Origin: Symsagittifera roscoffensis
Taxonomy: Eukaryota > Xenacoelomorpha > Acoela > Convolutidae
Length of the DNA: 64,000 bases
Direction: 5' to 3'
Assembly: GCF_963678635.1 (NCBI RefSeq)
Contig: NC_087070.1
Location: 14,077,840-14,141,839 of the forward strand
The translations under genes and the position numbers were made by a program. The stretch's first letter is position 1, and every line of letters starts with the position of its first letter. The notes under the pieces are model-generated. The model was not told the DNA's origin and searched no databases. It saw only the letters and a list, made by a program, of their open reading frames with translations. Below are positions 1-13,929 of the stretch, piece after piece.

Positions 1-1020
1 AAAGATTTATTTTCTCTCATCAGGTTGCCATTTCCCCACTGTTTGCATATGAAATTTAGTTGTGGGTATCCGTTCCCTCACTCAGTTAAGAATTTTTTTC
101 ATTCATTTGGCTACCATATCCTCACTGCTTGAAAAGTAACTGAGGATGGATCTCCATTCCCATACTCAGTAAAAAAAATCTTTCTCTCATTTGGAGGCCA
201 TATTATCACGGATTGCTACTGTAAAATGTTTGTGGATCTTCATTCCCTGACTCAGAAAAGATTTATTTTCTCTCATCTGGTTGCCATTTCCCCACTGTTT
301 GCATATGAAATTTAGTTGTGGGTATCCATTCCCTCACTCAGTTAAGAGTTTTTTTCATTCATTTGGTTACCATATCCTCACTGCTTGAAAAGTAACTGAG
401 GATGGATCTCCATTCCCATACTCAGTAAAAAAAATCTTTTTCTCATTTGGAGGCCATATTATCACTGATTGCTACTGTAAAATGTTTGTGGATCTCCATT
501 CCCTGACTCAGAAAAGGTTTATTTTCTCTCATCTGGTTGCCATTTCCCCACTGTTTGCATATGAAATTTAGTTGTGGGTATCCATTCCCTCACTCAGTTA
601 AGAATTTTTTTCATTCATTTGGTTACCATATCCTCACTGCTTGAAAAGTAACTGAGGATGGATCTCCATTCCCATACTCAGTAAAAAAAATCTTTCTCTC
701 ATTTGGAGGCCATATTATCACTGATTGCTACTGTAAAATGTTTGTGGATCTCCATTCCCTGACTCAGAAAAGATTTATTTTCTCTCATCTTGTTGCCATT
801 TCCCCACTGTTTGCATATGAAATTTAGTTGTGGGTATCCCTTCCCTCACTCAGTTAAGAATTTTTTTCATTCATTTGGTTACCATATCCTCACTGCTTGA
901 AAAGTAACTGAGGATGGATCTCCATTCCCATACTCAGTAAAAATATCTTTCTCTCATTTGGAGGCCATATTATCACTGATTGCCACTGGAAAATGGTAGT
1001 GGATATCCATTCCCCGACTC
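1..1020 (+). repeat. 256-bp trimeric higher-order repeat, four copies
   Basis: The sequence AAAGATTTATTTTCTCTCAT (with small changes) starts at 1, 257, 513 and 768, so the period is about 256 bp, or three 85-bp monomers. Copies are much closer to each other than the monomers within one copy are. The same trimer reappears at about 4,381-4,873, between the two copies of the 3.85-kb duplication. Confidence 0.9.
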
Positions 1021-4000
1021 AGAAAGAAATATTTTCTCTCATATGGTTGCCATTTCCCCACTGTTTGCAAATGAAACTTAGTTGTGGATATCCATTCCCT
1101 CAGTCAATCAAGAATTTTTTTCTACATTTCATTGCCATATATCCATTGGTTGCAAGTTTGACTTAGTTGTGGATACCCATTTACAAACTCAGTAAAAAAA
1201 AATGTTCTGTCATTTGGTTGCCATATCCTCACTGATTGAAAATGTTACTTAGTTGTGATCTCCATTTCTCAACTCAAAAAAGAAATCTTTTCTCTCATTT
1301 GAAAGCTATTTGTCCTTGATTATCAGTGTATTTTAATTGCGGATGATCTCATTTCTCCTACTCAGTGTAGAATTGTTTGTCTCATTTGGTTGCCGTATCC
1401 TCACTGGTTGCCAGTGACACTTATTTGTGGATCTCCAAACCCTTACTCAGTAAAAACTTGCCAGTGTAAGTTTTAACTTTTTTTGTTGCATTACACTCAC
1501 TGGTTGAAAGTGTAATTTAGGTGGGAATCTCAATTACTAAGTTTGATTTTTTTTTTTGCTTCATCTAATATCAAGTTCATCAGTGCTTGTGAATGTAACT
1601 AATTTGTGGGTCTCCTTTCCTTTAGTCAGTAGAAAAAAATTACACTAAAATGGTTGCCATATACTCAATGCTTGCAAATGTATTTTAGTTGTGGATCTCC
1701 TTTCCCTTACTCAGTAAACATTTCTTTTCTTTCAATTGGAAGTTATCCCTCACCGATTACCAGTGTAACTCACTTGTGGATCTCCAAACCCTTACTCAGC
1801 GTTCTTTCTCTTATTTGGTTGCCATATCCTCACTGATTGAAAATGTTACTTATTTGTGATCTCCAATCCTTTAGTAAGTAAGGAATTCTTTTCTCTCAGT
1901 TGGATGCCATATCCCCACAGATTGAGTACCTTGGCTGTAGATCTCGAATCCATTTTTCAGTGAAGGTTTTTTTTTCAGTTGTTTGGTGGATCTCCAGGCC
2001 TTTACTAAGTTAAGAATTCTTTTCCTTCATTTGGTTGCAATATCCTCACTGCTTGTAAAAGTAACTAACTTCTGGATCTCCTTTCCTTTAGTCAGTAATG
2101 ATTTTTTAAACTGTCATTTGGTTGCCATTGCCTCAATGCTTGCGAATTGAACCTAGTTGTAGATCTCCAAACCCTTACTCAAAAAAAATCTTTTTTTTTG
2201 CTGCCTTAAACTCAGGGCTTGAAAATTTAAGTTAGATTAGAATCTCAATTCTCTTTCAAAGTTAAGATTTTTTTCTTTAATTTGGTTTCAATATCCTCCG
2301 TGATTAGCAGAGTAACTTGTTTGGGGATTTCAATTTCCTTCTCTTAAAACTTTTTAAAATCTCAGTAAATTGTCAATCCCCAGTGATTGCCAGTTAAACT
2401 TATTTGTAGATTTCCATTGCCTATCTGAGGGAAGATGTTTTCTTTCATTCGGTTGCCATATGCTTACTGCTTGCAAATGTAACTTAGTTGTTGATCTCTT
2501 TTCCCTTTCTCCTTAAAGAATTTTTTTCTCTTTTTTGAAAGCCATATACTTACTGATTGCCAGTGTAACTCGGTTGTGGAACTCCAATCCATTATACAAT
2601 AAAATTTTCTTTTATCTCACTAGGTTTCTGTATCCTCAATAATTGCCAGTGACACTTAGTTGTGGTTTTCCTTTCTCTTACTCAGTGGAAGTTTATTTTT
2701 TTCTTTTCATTGTCAAATCCTGACTGATTGCATTTGTAACTTAGATGTGGATCTGCTTATCTTTCTCAGTTAAAACATCTTTTTTTTTTTGGAAGCCACA
2801 TCCTCATTGATTGCCACTGTGACTTAGTGGTGAACAACAAATCCAGTACTCTGGGAAGAAGTCTTTTCTCTCATTTTGTCGCCATGTCCTCACTGCTTGC
2901 AAATGTAACTTAATTGTGAATGTTTTTCTATTACTCAGTCAAGAGTTCTTTGCTTTCATTTAGTTACCATATCCTCACTGCTTGCAAATTTAACTTAGTT
3001 GTGGATATTCATTCTTGTTTTTCGGTCAAAAAATCTTTTCTCTCTTTTGGAAGCCACATCCTCACTGATTGCCAGTGTAACTAAGTTGTGAATATTTATT
3101 CCGTATAGCGTAAAGAGTTCGTTGCACTCATTTTGTTGCCATGTCCTCACTGCTTGCAAATGTAATTTACTTGTGAATGTTTTTCACTGACTCAGTGAAG
3201 AGTTCTTTTTTTCCATATGGTTCAAATCCTCACGGATTGTATGTGTAATTAAGTGGTGGATTCCCATTTTGTTACTCAGTAAAAAAATATTTTATCTCAG
3301 TTTATTGCCGTGTTCTCACTGATGGCCAGTGACATTTAATTGTGGATATCTTTTCTCTTAAACGGTGAAGTTTTGTTTTCTCTCATTTGAATGCCATAAG
3401 CTCACTGATCGCAATAGAAACTTGATTGTGGATTCCATTCCATTACTCAGTAAAGATTTCTTCTTTTCTCAGTTAGGTGCCGTATCCTCACTGATTGCGG
3501 ATGACATTGAGTTGTTGATTTCAATTCCTTTACTCAATAAAGAATACTTTTCTTCAATTTGGATGCAATAACCTCAGTGATTTCCAGAGTAACTTGTATG
3601 AGGATCTCCATTTCCTTACTCATTTTTTAAATCTCAGTGTGTTGTCTATCCTCAATAATCGTCAGTGACGCTTAATTCTCAGCGGGTTGTTTATCAAGGA
3701 TTTTTAATTCTCAGTGGGTTGTCTATCCTCAATGATTTTCAGTCACACTTAGTTGTGGATCTCCAAACCCATAGTCAGCAACGGAAATTTTTCTTTCATT
3801 TGGAAACTTTACCTCGCTGATTACCTGTGTAATTTATTTGTAGAGCTTCAAAACCTTACTCAGTAAAAAATTCTTTTCTTCATTTTGCTGCATTTCTTTC
3901 ACTGGTTGAAAGTGTAACCTGGATGTGAATCCCCATTGCCTTATTTAGTTAAGAATTCTTTTCTTCAGTTTGGATGCAATCTCCTCATTTATTCCCAGAG

Positions 4001-4380
4001 TAACTTGTTTGAGGCTCTACGCTTCTTTAATCTTAAAATTTTTTTAAATCTCAGTGTGTTTTCTATCCTCAATGCATGCCAGTTACACTTAGTTGTAGAT
4101 CTCCATTGCCTTACTGAAGTAAGAATTTTTCTTTCATTCGGTGGCCATATCCTCACTGCTTGCAAATGTAACTAAGTTGTGGATCTCCTTTCCCTTACTC
4201 AGTAAACAGTTCTTTTTTTCAATTGGAAGCTATCCCTCACCGGTTACCGGTAAAACTTACTTGTGGATCTCCAAACCCTTACTCAGCGTTCTTTCCCTTA
4301 TTTGGTTGCCATATCCTCACTGATTGAAAATGTTTCTTATTTGTGATCTTCAATCCTTTAGTAAGCAAAAAACTCTTTTC
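1021..4380 (+). repeat. 3.85-kb satellite segmental duplication, copy 1
   Basis: This block reappears almost unchanged about 3,853-3,857 bp downstream. The same atypical monomers occur in the same order, and open frames at 1,654-1,836 and 3,365-3,571 recur at 5,506-5,688 and 7,222-7,428. Differences are mainly single bases and T-run lengths. Monomers inside the block are highly diverged from each other, so the duplication is far younger than the array. Confidence 0.9.
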
Positions 4381-4873
4381 TCTCATCTGGTTGCCATTTA
4401 CCCACTGTTTGAATATGAAATTTAGTTGTGGGTATCCATTCCCTCACTCAGTTAAGAATTTTTTTCATTCATTTGGTTACCATATCCTCACTGCTTGAAA
4501 AGTAACTGAGGATGGATCTCCATTCCCATACTCAGTAAAAAAATCTTTCTCTCATTTGGAGGCCATATTATCACTGATTGCCACTGGAAAATGGTTGTGG
4601 ATATCCATTCCCCGACTCAGAAAGATTTATTTTCTCTCATCTGGTTGCCAAATTTCCCACTGTTTGCATATGAAATTTAGTTATGGGTATCCATTCCCTC
4701 ACTCAGTTAAGAATTTTTTTCATTCATTTGGTTACCATATCCTCACTGCTTGAAAAGTAACTGAGGATGGATCTCCATTCCCATACTCAGTAAAAATATC
4801 TTTCTCTCATTTGGAGGCCATATTATCACTGATTGCCACTGGAAAATGGTTGTGGATATCCATTCCCCGACTC

Positions 4874-7800
4874 AGAAAGAAATATTTTCTCTCATATGGT
4901 TGCCATTTCCCCACTGTTTGCAAATGAAACTTAGTTGTGGATATCCATTTCCTCAGTCAATCAAGAATTTTTTTCTACATTTCATTGCCATATATTCATT
5001 GGTTGCAAGTTTGACTTAGTTGTGGATACCCATTTACAAACTCAGTAAAAAAAATGTTCTGTCATTTGGTTGCCATATCCTCACTGATTGAAAATGTTAC
5101 TTAGTTGTGATCTCCATTCCTCAACTCAAAAAAGAAATCTTTTCTCTCATTTGAAAGCTATTTGTCCTTGATTATCAGTGTATTTTAATTGCGGATGATC
5201 TCATTTCTCCTACTCAGTGTAGAATTGTTTGTCTCATTTGGTTGCCGTATCCTCACTGGTTGCCAGTGACACTTATTTGTGGATCTCCAAACCCTTACTC
5301 AGTAAAAACTTGCCAGTGTAAGTTTTAACTTTTTTTGTTGCATTACACTCACTGGTTGAAAGTGTAATTTAGGTGGGAATCTCAATTACTAAGTTTGATT
5401 TTTTTTTTTGCTTCATCTAATATCAAGTTCATCAGTGCTTGTGAATGTAACTAACTTGTGGGTCTCCTTTCCTTTAGTCAGTAGAAAAAAATTACACTAA
5501 AATGGTTGCCATATACTCAATGCTTGCAAATGTATTTTAGTTGTGGATCTCCTTTCCCTTACTCAGTAAACATTTCTTTTCTTTCAATTGGAAGTTATCC
5601 CTCACCGATTACCAGTGTAACTTACTTGTGGATCTCCAAACCCTTACTCAGCGTTCTTTCTCTTATTTGGTTGCCATATCCTCACTGATTGAAAATGTTA
5701 CTTATTTGTGATCTCCAATCCTTTAGTAAGTAAGGAATTCTTTTCTCTCAGTTGGATGCCATATCCCCACAGATTGAGTACCTTGGCTGTAGATCTCGAA
5801 TCCATTTTTCGGTAAAGGTTTTTTTTTTCAGTTGTTTGGTGGATCTCCAGGCCTTTACTAAGTTAAGAATTCTTTTCCTTCATTTGGTTGCAATATCCTC
5901 ACTGCTTGTAAAAGTAACTAACTTCTGGATCTCCTTTCCTTTAGTCAGTGATGATTTTTTAAACTGTCATTTGGTTGCCATTGCCTCAATGCTTGCGAAT
6001 TGAACCTAGTTGTAGATCTCCAAACCCTTACTCAAAAAAAAATCTTTTTTTTTGCTGCCTTACACTCAGGGCTTGAAAATTTAAGTTAGATTAGAATCTC
6101 AATTCTCTTTCAAAGTTAAGATTTTTTTCTTTAATTTGGTTTCAATATCCTCCGTGATTAGCAGAGTAACTTGTTTGGGGATCTCAATTTCCTTCTCTTA
6201 AAACTTTTTAAAATCTCAGTAAATTGTCAATCCCCAGTGATTGCCAGTTAAACTTATTTGTAGATTTCCATTGCCTATCTGAGGGAAGATGTTTTCTTTC
6301 ATTCGGTTGCCATATGCTTACTGCTTGCAAATGTAACTTAGTTGTTGATCTCTTTTCCCTTTCTCCTTAAAGAAATTTTTTCTCTTTTTTGAAAGCCATA
6401 TACTTACTGATTGCCAGTGTAACTCGGTTGTGGAACTCCAATCCATTATACAATAAAATTTTCTTTTATCTCACTAGGTTTCTGTATCCTCAATAATTGC
6501 CAGTGACACTTAGTTGTGGTTTTCCTTTCTCTTACTCAGTGGGAGTTTATTTTTTTCTTTTCATTGTCAAATCCTGACTGATTGCATTTGTAACTTAGAT
6601 GTGGATCTGCTTATCTTTCTCAGTTAAAACATCTTTTTTCTTTTTTTGGAAGCCACATCCTCATTGATTGCCACTGTGACTTAGTGGTGAACAACAAATC
6701 CAGTACTCTGGGAAGAAGTCTTTTCTCTCATTTTGTCGCCATGTCCTCACTGCTTGCAAATGTAACTTAATTGTGAATGTTTTTCTATTACTCAGTCAAG
6801 AGTTCTTTGCTTTCATTTAGTTACCATATCCTCACTGCTTGTAAATTTAACTTAGTTGTGGATATTCATTCTTGTTTTTCGGTCAAAAAATCTTTTCTCT
6901 CTTTTGGAAGCCACATCCTCACTGATTGCCAGTGTAACTAAGTTGTGAATATTTATTCCGTATAGCGGAAAGAGTTCGTTGCACTCATTTTGTTGCCATG
7001 TCCTCACTGCTTGCAAATGTAATTTACTTGTGAATGTTTTTCACTGACTCAGTGAAGAGTTCTTTTTTTCCATATGGTTCAAATCCTCACGGATTGTATG
7101 TGTAATTAAGTGGTGGATTCCCATTTTGTTACTCAGTAAAAAAATATTTTATCTCAGTTTATTGCCGTGTTCTCACTGATGGCCAGTGACATTTAATTGT
7201 GGATATCTTTTCTCTTAAACGGTGAAGTTTTGTTTTCTCTCATTTGAATGCCATAAGCTCACTGATCGCAATAGAAACTTGATTGTGGATTCCATTCCAT
7301 TACTCAGTAAAGATTTCTTCTTTTCTCAGTTAGGTGCCGTATCCTCACTGATTGCGGATGACATTGAGTTGTTGATTTCAATTCCTTTACTCAATAAAGA
7401 ATACTTTTCTTCAATTTGGATGCAATAACCTCAGTGATTTCCAGAGTAACTTGTATGAGGATCTCCATTTCCTTACTCATTTTTAAAATCTCAGTGTGTT
7501 GTCTATCCTCAATAATCGTCAGTGACGCTTAATTCTCAGCGGGTTGTTTATCAAGGATTTTTAATTCTCAGTGGGTTGTCTATCCTCAATGATTTTCAGT
7601 CACACTTAGTTGTGGATCTCCAAACCCTTAGTCAGCAACGGAAATTTTTCTTTCATTTGGAAACTTTACCTCGCTGATTACCTGTGTAATTTATTTGTAG
7701 AGCTTCAAAACCTTACTCAGTAAAAAATTCTTTTCTTCATTTTGCTGCATTTCTTTCACTGGTTGAAAGTGTAACCTGGATGTGAATCCCCATTGCCTTA

Positions 7801-8235
7801 TTTAGTTAAGAATTCTTTTCTTCAGTTTGGATGCAATCTCCTCATTTATTCCCAGAGTAACTTGTTTGAGGCTCTACGCTTCTTTAATCTTAAAAATTTT
7901 TAAATCTCAGTGTGTTTTCTATCCTCAATGCATGCCAGTTACACTTAGTTGTAGATCTCCATTGCCTTACTGAAGTAAGAATTTTTCTTTCATTCGGTGG
8001 CCATATCCTCACTGCTTGCAAATGTAACTAAGTTGTGGATCTCCTTTCCCTTACTCAGTAAACAGTTCTTTTTTTCAATTGGAAGCTATCCCTCACCGGT
8101 TACCGGTAAAACTTACTTGTGGATCTCCAAACCCTTACTCAGCGTTCTTTCCTTTATTTGGTTGCCATATCCTCACTGATTGAAAATGTTACTTATTTGT
8201 GATCTTCAATCCTTTAGTAAGCAAAAAATTCTTTT
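4874..8235 (+). repeat. 3.85-kb satellite segmental duplication, copy 2
   Basis: Second copy of 1,021-4,380. It starts at the shared AGAAAGAAATATTTTCTCTC and ends near the shared TTTAGTAAGCAAAAAA, after which copy 1 continues into a 256-bp trimer unit and copy 2 into diverged monomers. The break lies within satellite sequence, consistent with unequal exchange. Confidence 0.9.
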
Positions 8236-11200
8236 CTCTCAGTTGGATGTCATATCCCCACAGATTGCCAGGATAACTTGGTTGTGGATCTCGAATCCAT
8301 TAATCAGTAAAGATTTCTTTTTTCTCAGTTGGTTGCCGTACGCTCATTGATTGCCAGTGACACTTAGTTGTGGATCTCATTCTCTTTTTAAATTGAAAAA
8401 TTTTCTCTCATTTTGACGACATACCTTCACTGATTGCCAGAGAAATTGGTTGTGGATCTCGAATCCATTATTCAGAAAAGATTTCTTTTTTTTCTTTGCT
8501 GCTTTACACTCACTGGTTGAAATTGAAAGTTAGATGTGAATCTCCACTTTTTTTTTTCTTCTTTTTTTATTAATGATTTTTTTTCTCTTTTTTGATTGCC
8601 ATATCCTCACTAGTTCTGTAACTAATTGTAAATATCCATTCGCTCACAAAAGAAAGATGTCTTTTCTTTCATTTGGTTGCCAAAACCTCACCGACTGAAA
8701 GTGTAATTAGGTTGTCGATCTCCATTCCTTTTACTTAGTAAAAATTTCTTAGATCTCAATTGGTTGCCGTATCCTCATTGACTACCACTGACACTTAATT
8801 GTAAATCTCCATTTCCGTAGTCATTAAAACCTCTTTTCTCTCATTTGGTTTCCTTTTCACGTTCCCAGTGATGAAATCTTTTTTTTTGTTTTGAAATACA
8901 TTTCTTTCCTGATTCCCATTTTATTTAAGTTGTGGATCTCTATTCCCTTACTCTGCGAAGAATTTGTTTTTCTTATTTGGTTGCCATATCCTCGCTAATT
9001 GCATCTAAGACTAAGTTGTGGATCTCCAATTCCTTACTCACAAGAAAGTTTTTTTTATTTGGTTTTCGAATCCTCACTGAGTGCAAGTCTAACCTAGTTG
9101 TCGATCTCCATTCTTTTACTCAGTAAAGAATTTTTATGTATCAGTTGTTTGCCGTATCTTCACTGGTTGCCAGTAACACTTAGTTGTGGATATCAATTCT
9201 TTTAATCAGGAGAGATTTTTGTCTCATTTGGTTGTCTTATCCTCACTGGTTGAAAATGTAACTAAGTGGTCGATCTCCATTCCTCTATCCAGTAAACATT
9301 TTTAATATCTCAGTTGGCTTTTCGTATACTCACAGGTTGCCAGTAACACTTAGTTGTGGATCTCCACCCTCTAATCAGTAAAGACGTCTTTCTCTCATTT
9401 GGCTGCCATATCCTCACTGACTGCAGGTCTAACTAATTTTTTGATCTCCTTTCCTTTACTCAGAAAATTTTTTAAATATATCAGTTAGTTGCATTATCTT
9501 CAATGGTTGTCGGTGAGTTTTACTTGTGGATCTCATTTCCTTACTCAGTAAAAAACTCTGTTTTCTTATTTGGCTGACATATCCTCACTGATTGCATGTG
9601 AAATTAGGTTGGGGTTCTTCATTTCCTTGCTAAGAAACGAGTCCTTTTACTTCCATTTGGTTTTCAAATCCTCTCTGACTGCATAAATATTGAAGTTGAG
9701 GATCTCCATTCCCTCACTCAGTAAAGATTTTTCTTTTTTCATTTAATTGCCATATCGTCACTGACAGTAGGTGTATCTGAGTTGTCGATATCGATTCCTT
9801 TACTCAGAAAAATTTTTTCTATCTCAGTTGGTTGCCGTATCCTCACTGATTGCCAGTAACACTTAATTGTGGATCTCCATTCCTCTAATCAGTAAAGGTT
9901 TTTTCTTTCGTTTGATTGCCATATCGTCACTGAGTGCAAGTGTAGCTGAATTATCGATCTCCGTTCCTTTGATCAGAAAAATTTTTGATTATCTCATTTG
10001 GTTGCCGTATCGTCACTGTTTGCCAGTAATTTTTAGTTGTAGATCTTCCTTACTCAGAACAGATTTTTTTTTTCATTGGGTCAAAACTTCACTCATTACA
10101 AATGTAACTAAGTTGTGGATCTCCTTTTCCTTACTCAGAAAAGATTCCTTTTTCTTCCATTTGGTTTTCAAATTCTCACTGACTGCATAAATTATTAATT
10201 TGAGGATCTCCATTCCCTTACTCAGTAATGAATTTTTTAAATTTGATTGCCATGTCTTCACTGGTTGCAAATGTAGCTGAGTTGTCGATATCCATTCCTT
10301 TACTCAGTAAAGATTTTTTTTTCATTTGATTGCTATATCGTCACTGACTGCAAGTGTAGCTGAGTTGTCGATATCCATTCCTATACTCAGTAAAGATTTT
10401 TCTATCTTGGTTGGTTGCCGTATCCTCACTGATTACCAGTAACACTTAGTTGTGGATCTCCATTCCTCAAATCAGTAATTTTTTTTTCGGTTTGATTGCC
10501 ATATCATTACTGACTGCAATTATAACTTAGTTGTCGATCTCCACTCCAATCTATTACTCAAAATTTTTTTCTAATATCTCAGTTGGTTGCCGTATTGTCA
10601 CTGGTTGCCAGTGATTTTTAGTTGTGGATCTCAATTCCTTTGATCAGTAAAGTCTTTTTGTCTCATTTACTGCCTTATCCCTGCTGCTTGAAAGGTTAAC
10701 TAAGTTGTCGATCTCCATTTCCTTACTCAGAAAAGATTTTTTTTTTGTCTTTCATTTGGTTTTCAAGTCCTCACTGAATGCATAAATAACAAAAATTAGG
10801 ATCCCCATTCCTTTAATCAGTTAAGACTTTTTTCTCTCATACGGTTCCCTTATCCCCACTGACTGCAAGTGTAGCTGACTATTCGATATCCATTCTTTTA
10901 CTCAGTAAATATTTTTTTTTCATTCGATTGCTATATCGTCACTGACTGCAAGTGTAGCTGAGTTGTCGATATCCATTCCTTTACTCAGAAAGATTTTTCT
11001 ATCTCAGTTGGTTGCCGTATCCTCATTGATTGGCAGTAACACTTAAATGTGGATGTCCATTCCACCAATCAGTAAAGATTTTTTTCTTTCGTTTGATTCC
11101 CATAGCGTCACTGACTGCAAGTGTAGCTGACTTGTCGACATCCATTCCTTTACTCAGTAACGATTTTTCTATCTTGGTTGGTTGATGTATCCTCACTGAT

Positions 11201-11734
11201 TGGCAGTAACACTTAAATGTGGATCTCCATTCCACCAATCAGTAAAGATTTTTTTTCTTTCGTTTGATTGCCATAGCGTCACTGACTGCAAGTGTAGCTG
11301 ACTTGTCGACATCCATTCCTTTGCTCATTAAAGATTTTTCTATCTCAGTTGGTTGCCGTATCCTCACTGATTGCCAGTAACACTTAGTTGTGAATCTCCA
11401 TCCCTCAAATCAGTAAAGTTTTTTTTTCGGTTTGATAGCCGTATCATTACTGACAGCAAGTATAACTTAGTTGTCGATCTCCAATCTATTACTCAAAAAG
11501 TTTTCTATATCTCAGTTGGTTGCCGTATCGTCACTGGTTGCAAGTGATATTTAGTTGTGGATCTCAATTCCTTTGATCAGTAAAGACGTTTTGTCTCTTT
11601 TAGTGCCTTATCCCCGCTGATTGAAAGTGTAACTAAGTTGTCGATCTGCATTTCCTTACTCAGAAAAGATTTCTTTGTCTTTCATTTGTTTTTCAAATCC
11701 TCACTGACTGCATAAATAACAATAATTAGGATCT

Positions 11735-12760
11735 CCATTCCTTTAATCAGTAAATACTTTTTTTCTCTCATACGGTTCCCTTATCCTCACTGACTGCAAG
11801 TGTAGCTGACTTTTCGATCTCCGATCTTTTACTCAGTAAAGATTTTTATATTTCAGTTGCTTGCAGTATCCTCAATGATTGCCAGTACACTTAGTTGTGG
11901 ATTTCCATTCCTTTAATCAGTGGAGAATTCTTTTCGTTCACTTGGTTGCCATATTGCCACTGCTTGCAAAAATAACACAGTTTTGGATCTCCATTCCCTT
12001 ACTCACTAAAGATTACTTATATCTCAGTTGGTTGCCGTATCTCCACTTTTTGCCAGTAACACTTGGTTGTGGATGTCTATTCCTTCGATTAGTAAAGACT
12101 TTTTGTGTCATTTGATGGCCTTATCCTCACTGATTGAAGGTGTACCTAAGTTGTCGATCTCCATTTCCATACGCAGAAAAGATTTCTTTGTCTCTTATTT
12201 GGTTTTCAAGTCCTCACTGACTGCATAAATAAGAAAAATTAGGATCCCCATTCCTTTAATCAGTAAAGACTTTTTTCTCTCATATGTTTCCCTTATCCTC
12301 ACTGACTGCAAGTGTAGCTGACTTTTCGATATCCGATCTTTTACTCAGTAAAGATTTTTATATTTCAGTTGCTTGCAGTATCCTCAATGATTGCCAGTAC
12401 ACTTAGTTGTGGATTTTCATTCCTTTAATCAGTGGAGAATTCTTTTCGTTCACTTGGTTGCCATATTGCCACTGCTTGCAAAAATAACACAGTTTTGGAT
12501 CTCCATTCCCTTACTCACTAAAGATTACTTATATCTCAGTTGGTTGCCGTATCTCCACTTTTTGCCAGTAACACTTGGTTGTGGATCTCTATTCCTTCGA
12601 TTAGTAAAGACTTTTTGTGTCATTTGATGGCCTTATCCTCACTGACTGAAGGTGTACCTAAGTTGTCGATCTCCATTTCCATACGCAGAAAAGATATCTT
12701 TGTCTCTTATTTGGTTTTCAAGTCCTCACTGACTGCATAAATAAGAAAAATTTGGAATCC
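11735..12760 (+). repeat. 512-bp tandem duplication (six monomers)
   Basis: The segment starting near 11,735 recurs at an offset of 512 bp and begins a third time near 12,753. The marker CTTGCAGTATCCTCAATGAT occurs at about 11,861 and 12,373. This is another local multi-monomer duplication inside the diverged array. Confidence 0.85.
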
Positions 12761-13929
12761 CCATTCCTTTAATCAGTAAAGACTTTTTTCTCTCATACGG
12801 TTCCCTTATCCTCACTGACTGCAAGTGTAGCTGACTTTTCGATATCCGATCTTTTACTCAGTAAAGATTTTTATATCTCACTTGCTTGCGGTATCCTCAC
12901 TGATTGCCATTAACACTTAGCTAGGGATTTCCATTCCTTTAATCAGTAAAGACTTTTTCTCTCATTCGGTTGCCTTATCCTGACTGACTGAAACTTTAAC
13001 TAAGTTGTTGATCTCCATTCCTCTAGCCAGTAAAAACTTATATTATCTCAGTTGGTTGCCCAATACTCACTGAATGCCATTAACACTTAAATCTGGATCT
13101 CCTTTCTTCTAATCAGTAAAGCATTTTTTCTCTAATTGATTGCCATATCCTGACTGACTGCTAGTGTGACTAAGTTTTCAAACTCCATTTCTTTACTCAG
13201 AAATGTTTTCTAGTACCTCAGTTGGTTGCCTCAGCTTCACTGGTTGCCAGTGATTTTTATTTTTCAATCTTCGTTCCCTCACTCAGTAAATAACTCTTTC
13301 TCTTATTTGGTTGACATAATCTCACTGGTTGACATACTATCACTGTTGCATGTCTGCTAAGTTGTGGATCTCCAGTTTTTTACACAGTGAAGAACTCTTT
13401 TTTCTTATTTGGTTGACACATCCTCGCTGATTGCATGTGTAATTAAGTTGTGAATCTCCATTTTTTTACTCAGCAAAAATTCTTTTCTCCTATTTGATTT
13501 CCATATCCTCACTGATTGCATGTGTAACTAAGTTGTGGATCTCCATTTCCTTACTCAGAAAAGATTTCTTTTTCTTTCATTTGGTTTTCAAATCCTCACT
13601 GACTGCATAAAAATTTAAGTTGAGGATCTCCATTCCCTTACCCAGTAAAGATTTTTTTCTTTCTTTTGATTGCCATATCGTCACTGACTGCAAGTGTAGC
13701 TGAGTTGCCGACATCCATTCCTTTACTCAGTAAAGGTTTTTTTTTCTTTCATTTGATTGCCATCTTGTCACTGACTGCCAGTGCAAGTTTTCTAATATCT
13801 CAGTTGGATGCCAGTGACACTTAGTTGTGGATCTCCATTCGTCTAATTGGCAAATATTTTTTTTCTTTCATTTGATTGCCATATTGTCACTGGCTGCTAG
13901 TGTAGCTGAGTTGTCAACATCCATTCCTT

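Larger units (their letters stand above)
1..13900 (+). repeat. Diverged satellite array, unit about 86 bp
   Basis: The whole stretch is built from head-to-tail copies of a unit of roughly 82-88 bp. Recognisable landmarks recur in order: TTTGGTTGCCATATCCTCAC, then TGATTGCCAGTG, then TTAGTTGTGGATCTCCATTC, then TTACTCAGTAAAGA, then a T/C-rich run such as TTTTCTCTCA. Copies differ by many substitutions and by indels in the T-runs, so this is old array. All copies face the same way. The short open frames in it have no consistent frame between units and look like by-products. No gene is visible. Confidence 0.95.

Noticed and set aside
3229-3239. GGTTCAAATCC, an exact match to a tRNA B-box
   Set aside because: It is part of the satellite unit (repeated at about 7,076), with no A-box, acceptor stem or cloverleaf around it.
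1654-12740. Short open frames in the diverged satellite
   Set aside because: They contain the same satellite words in translation, mostly lack conserved frames between monomers, and recur only where whole blocks are duplicated.
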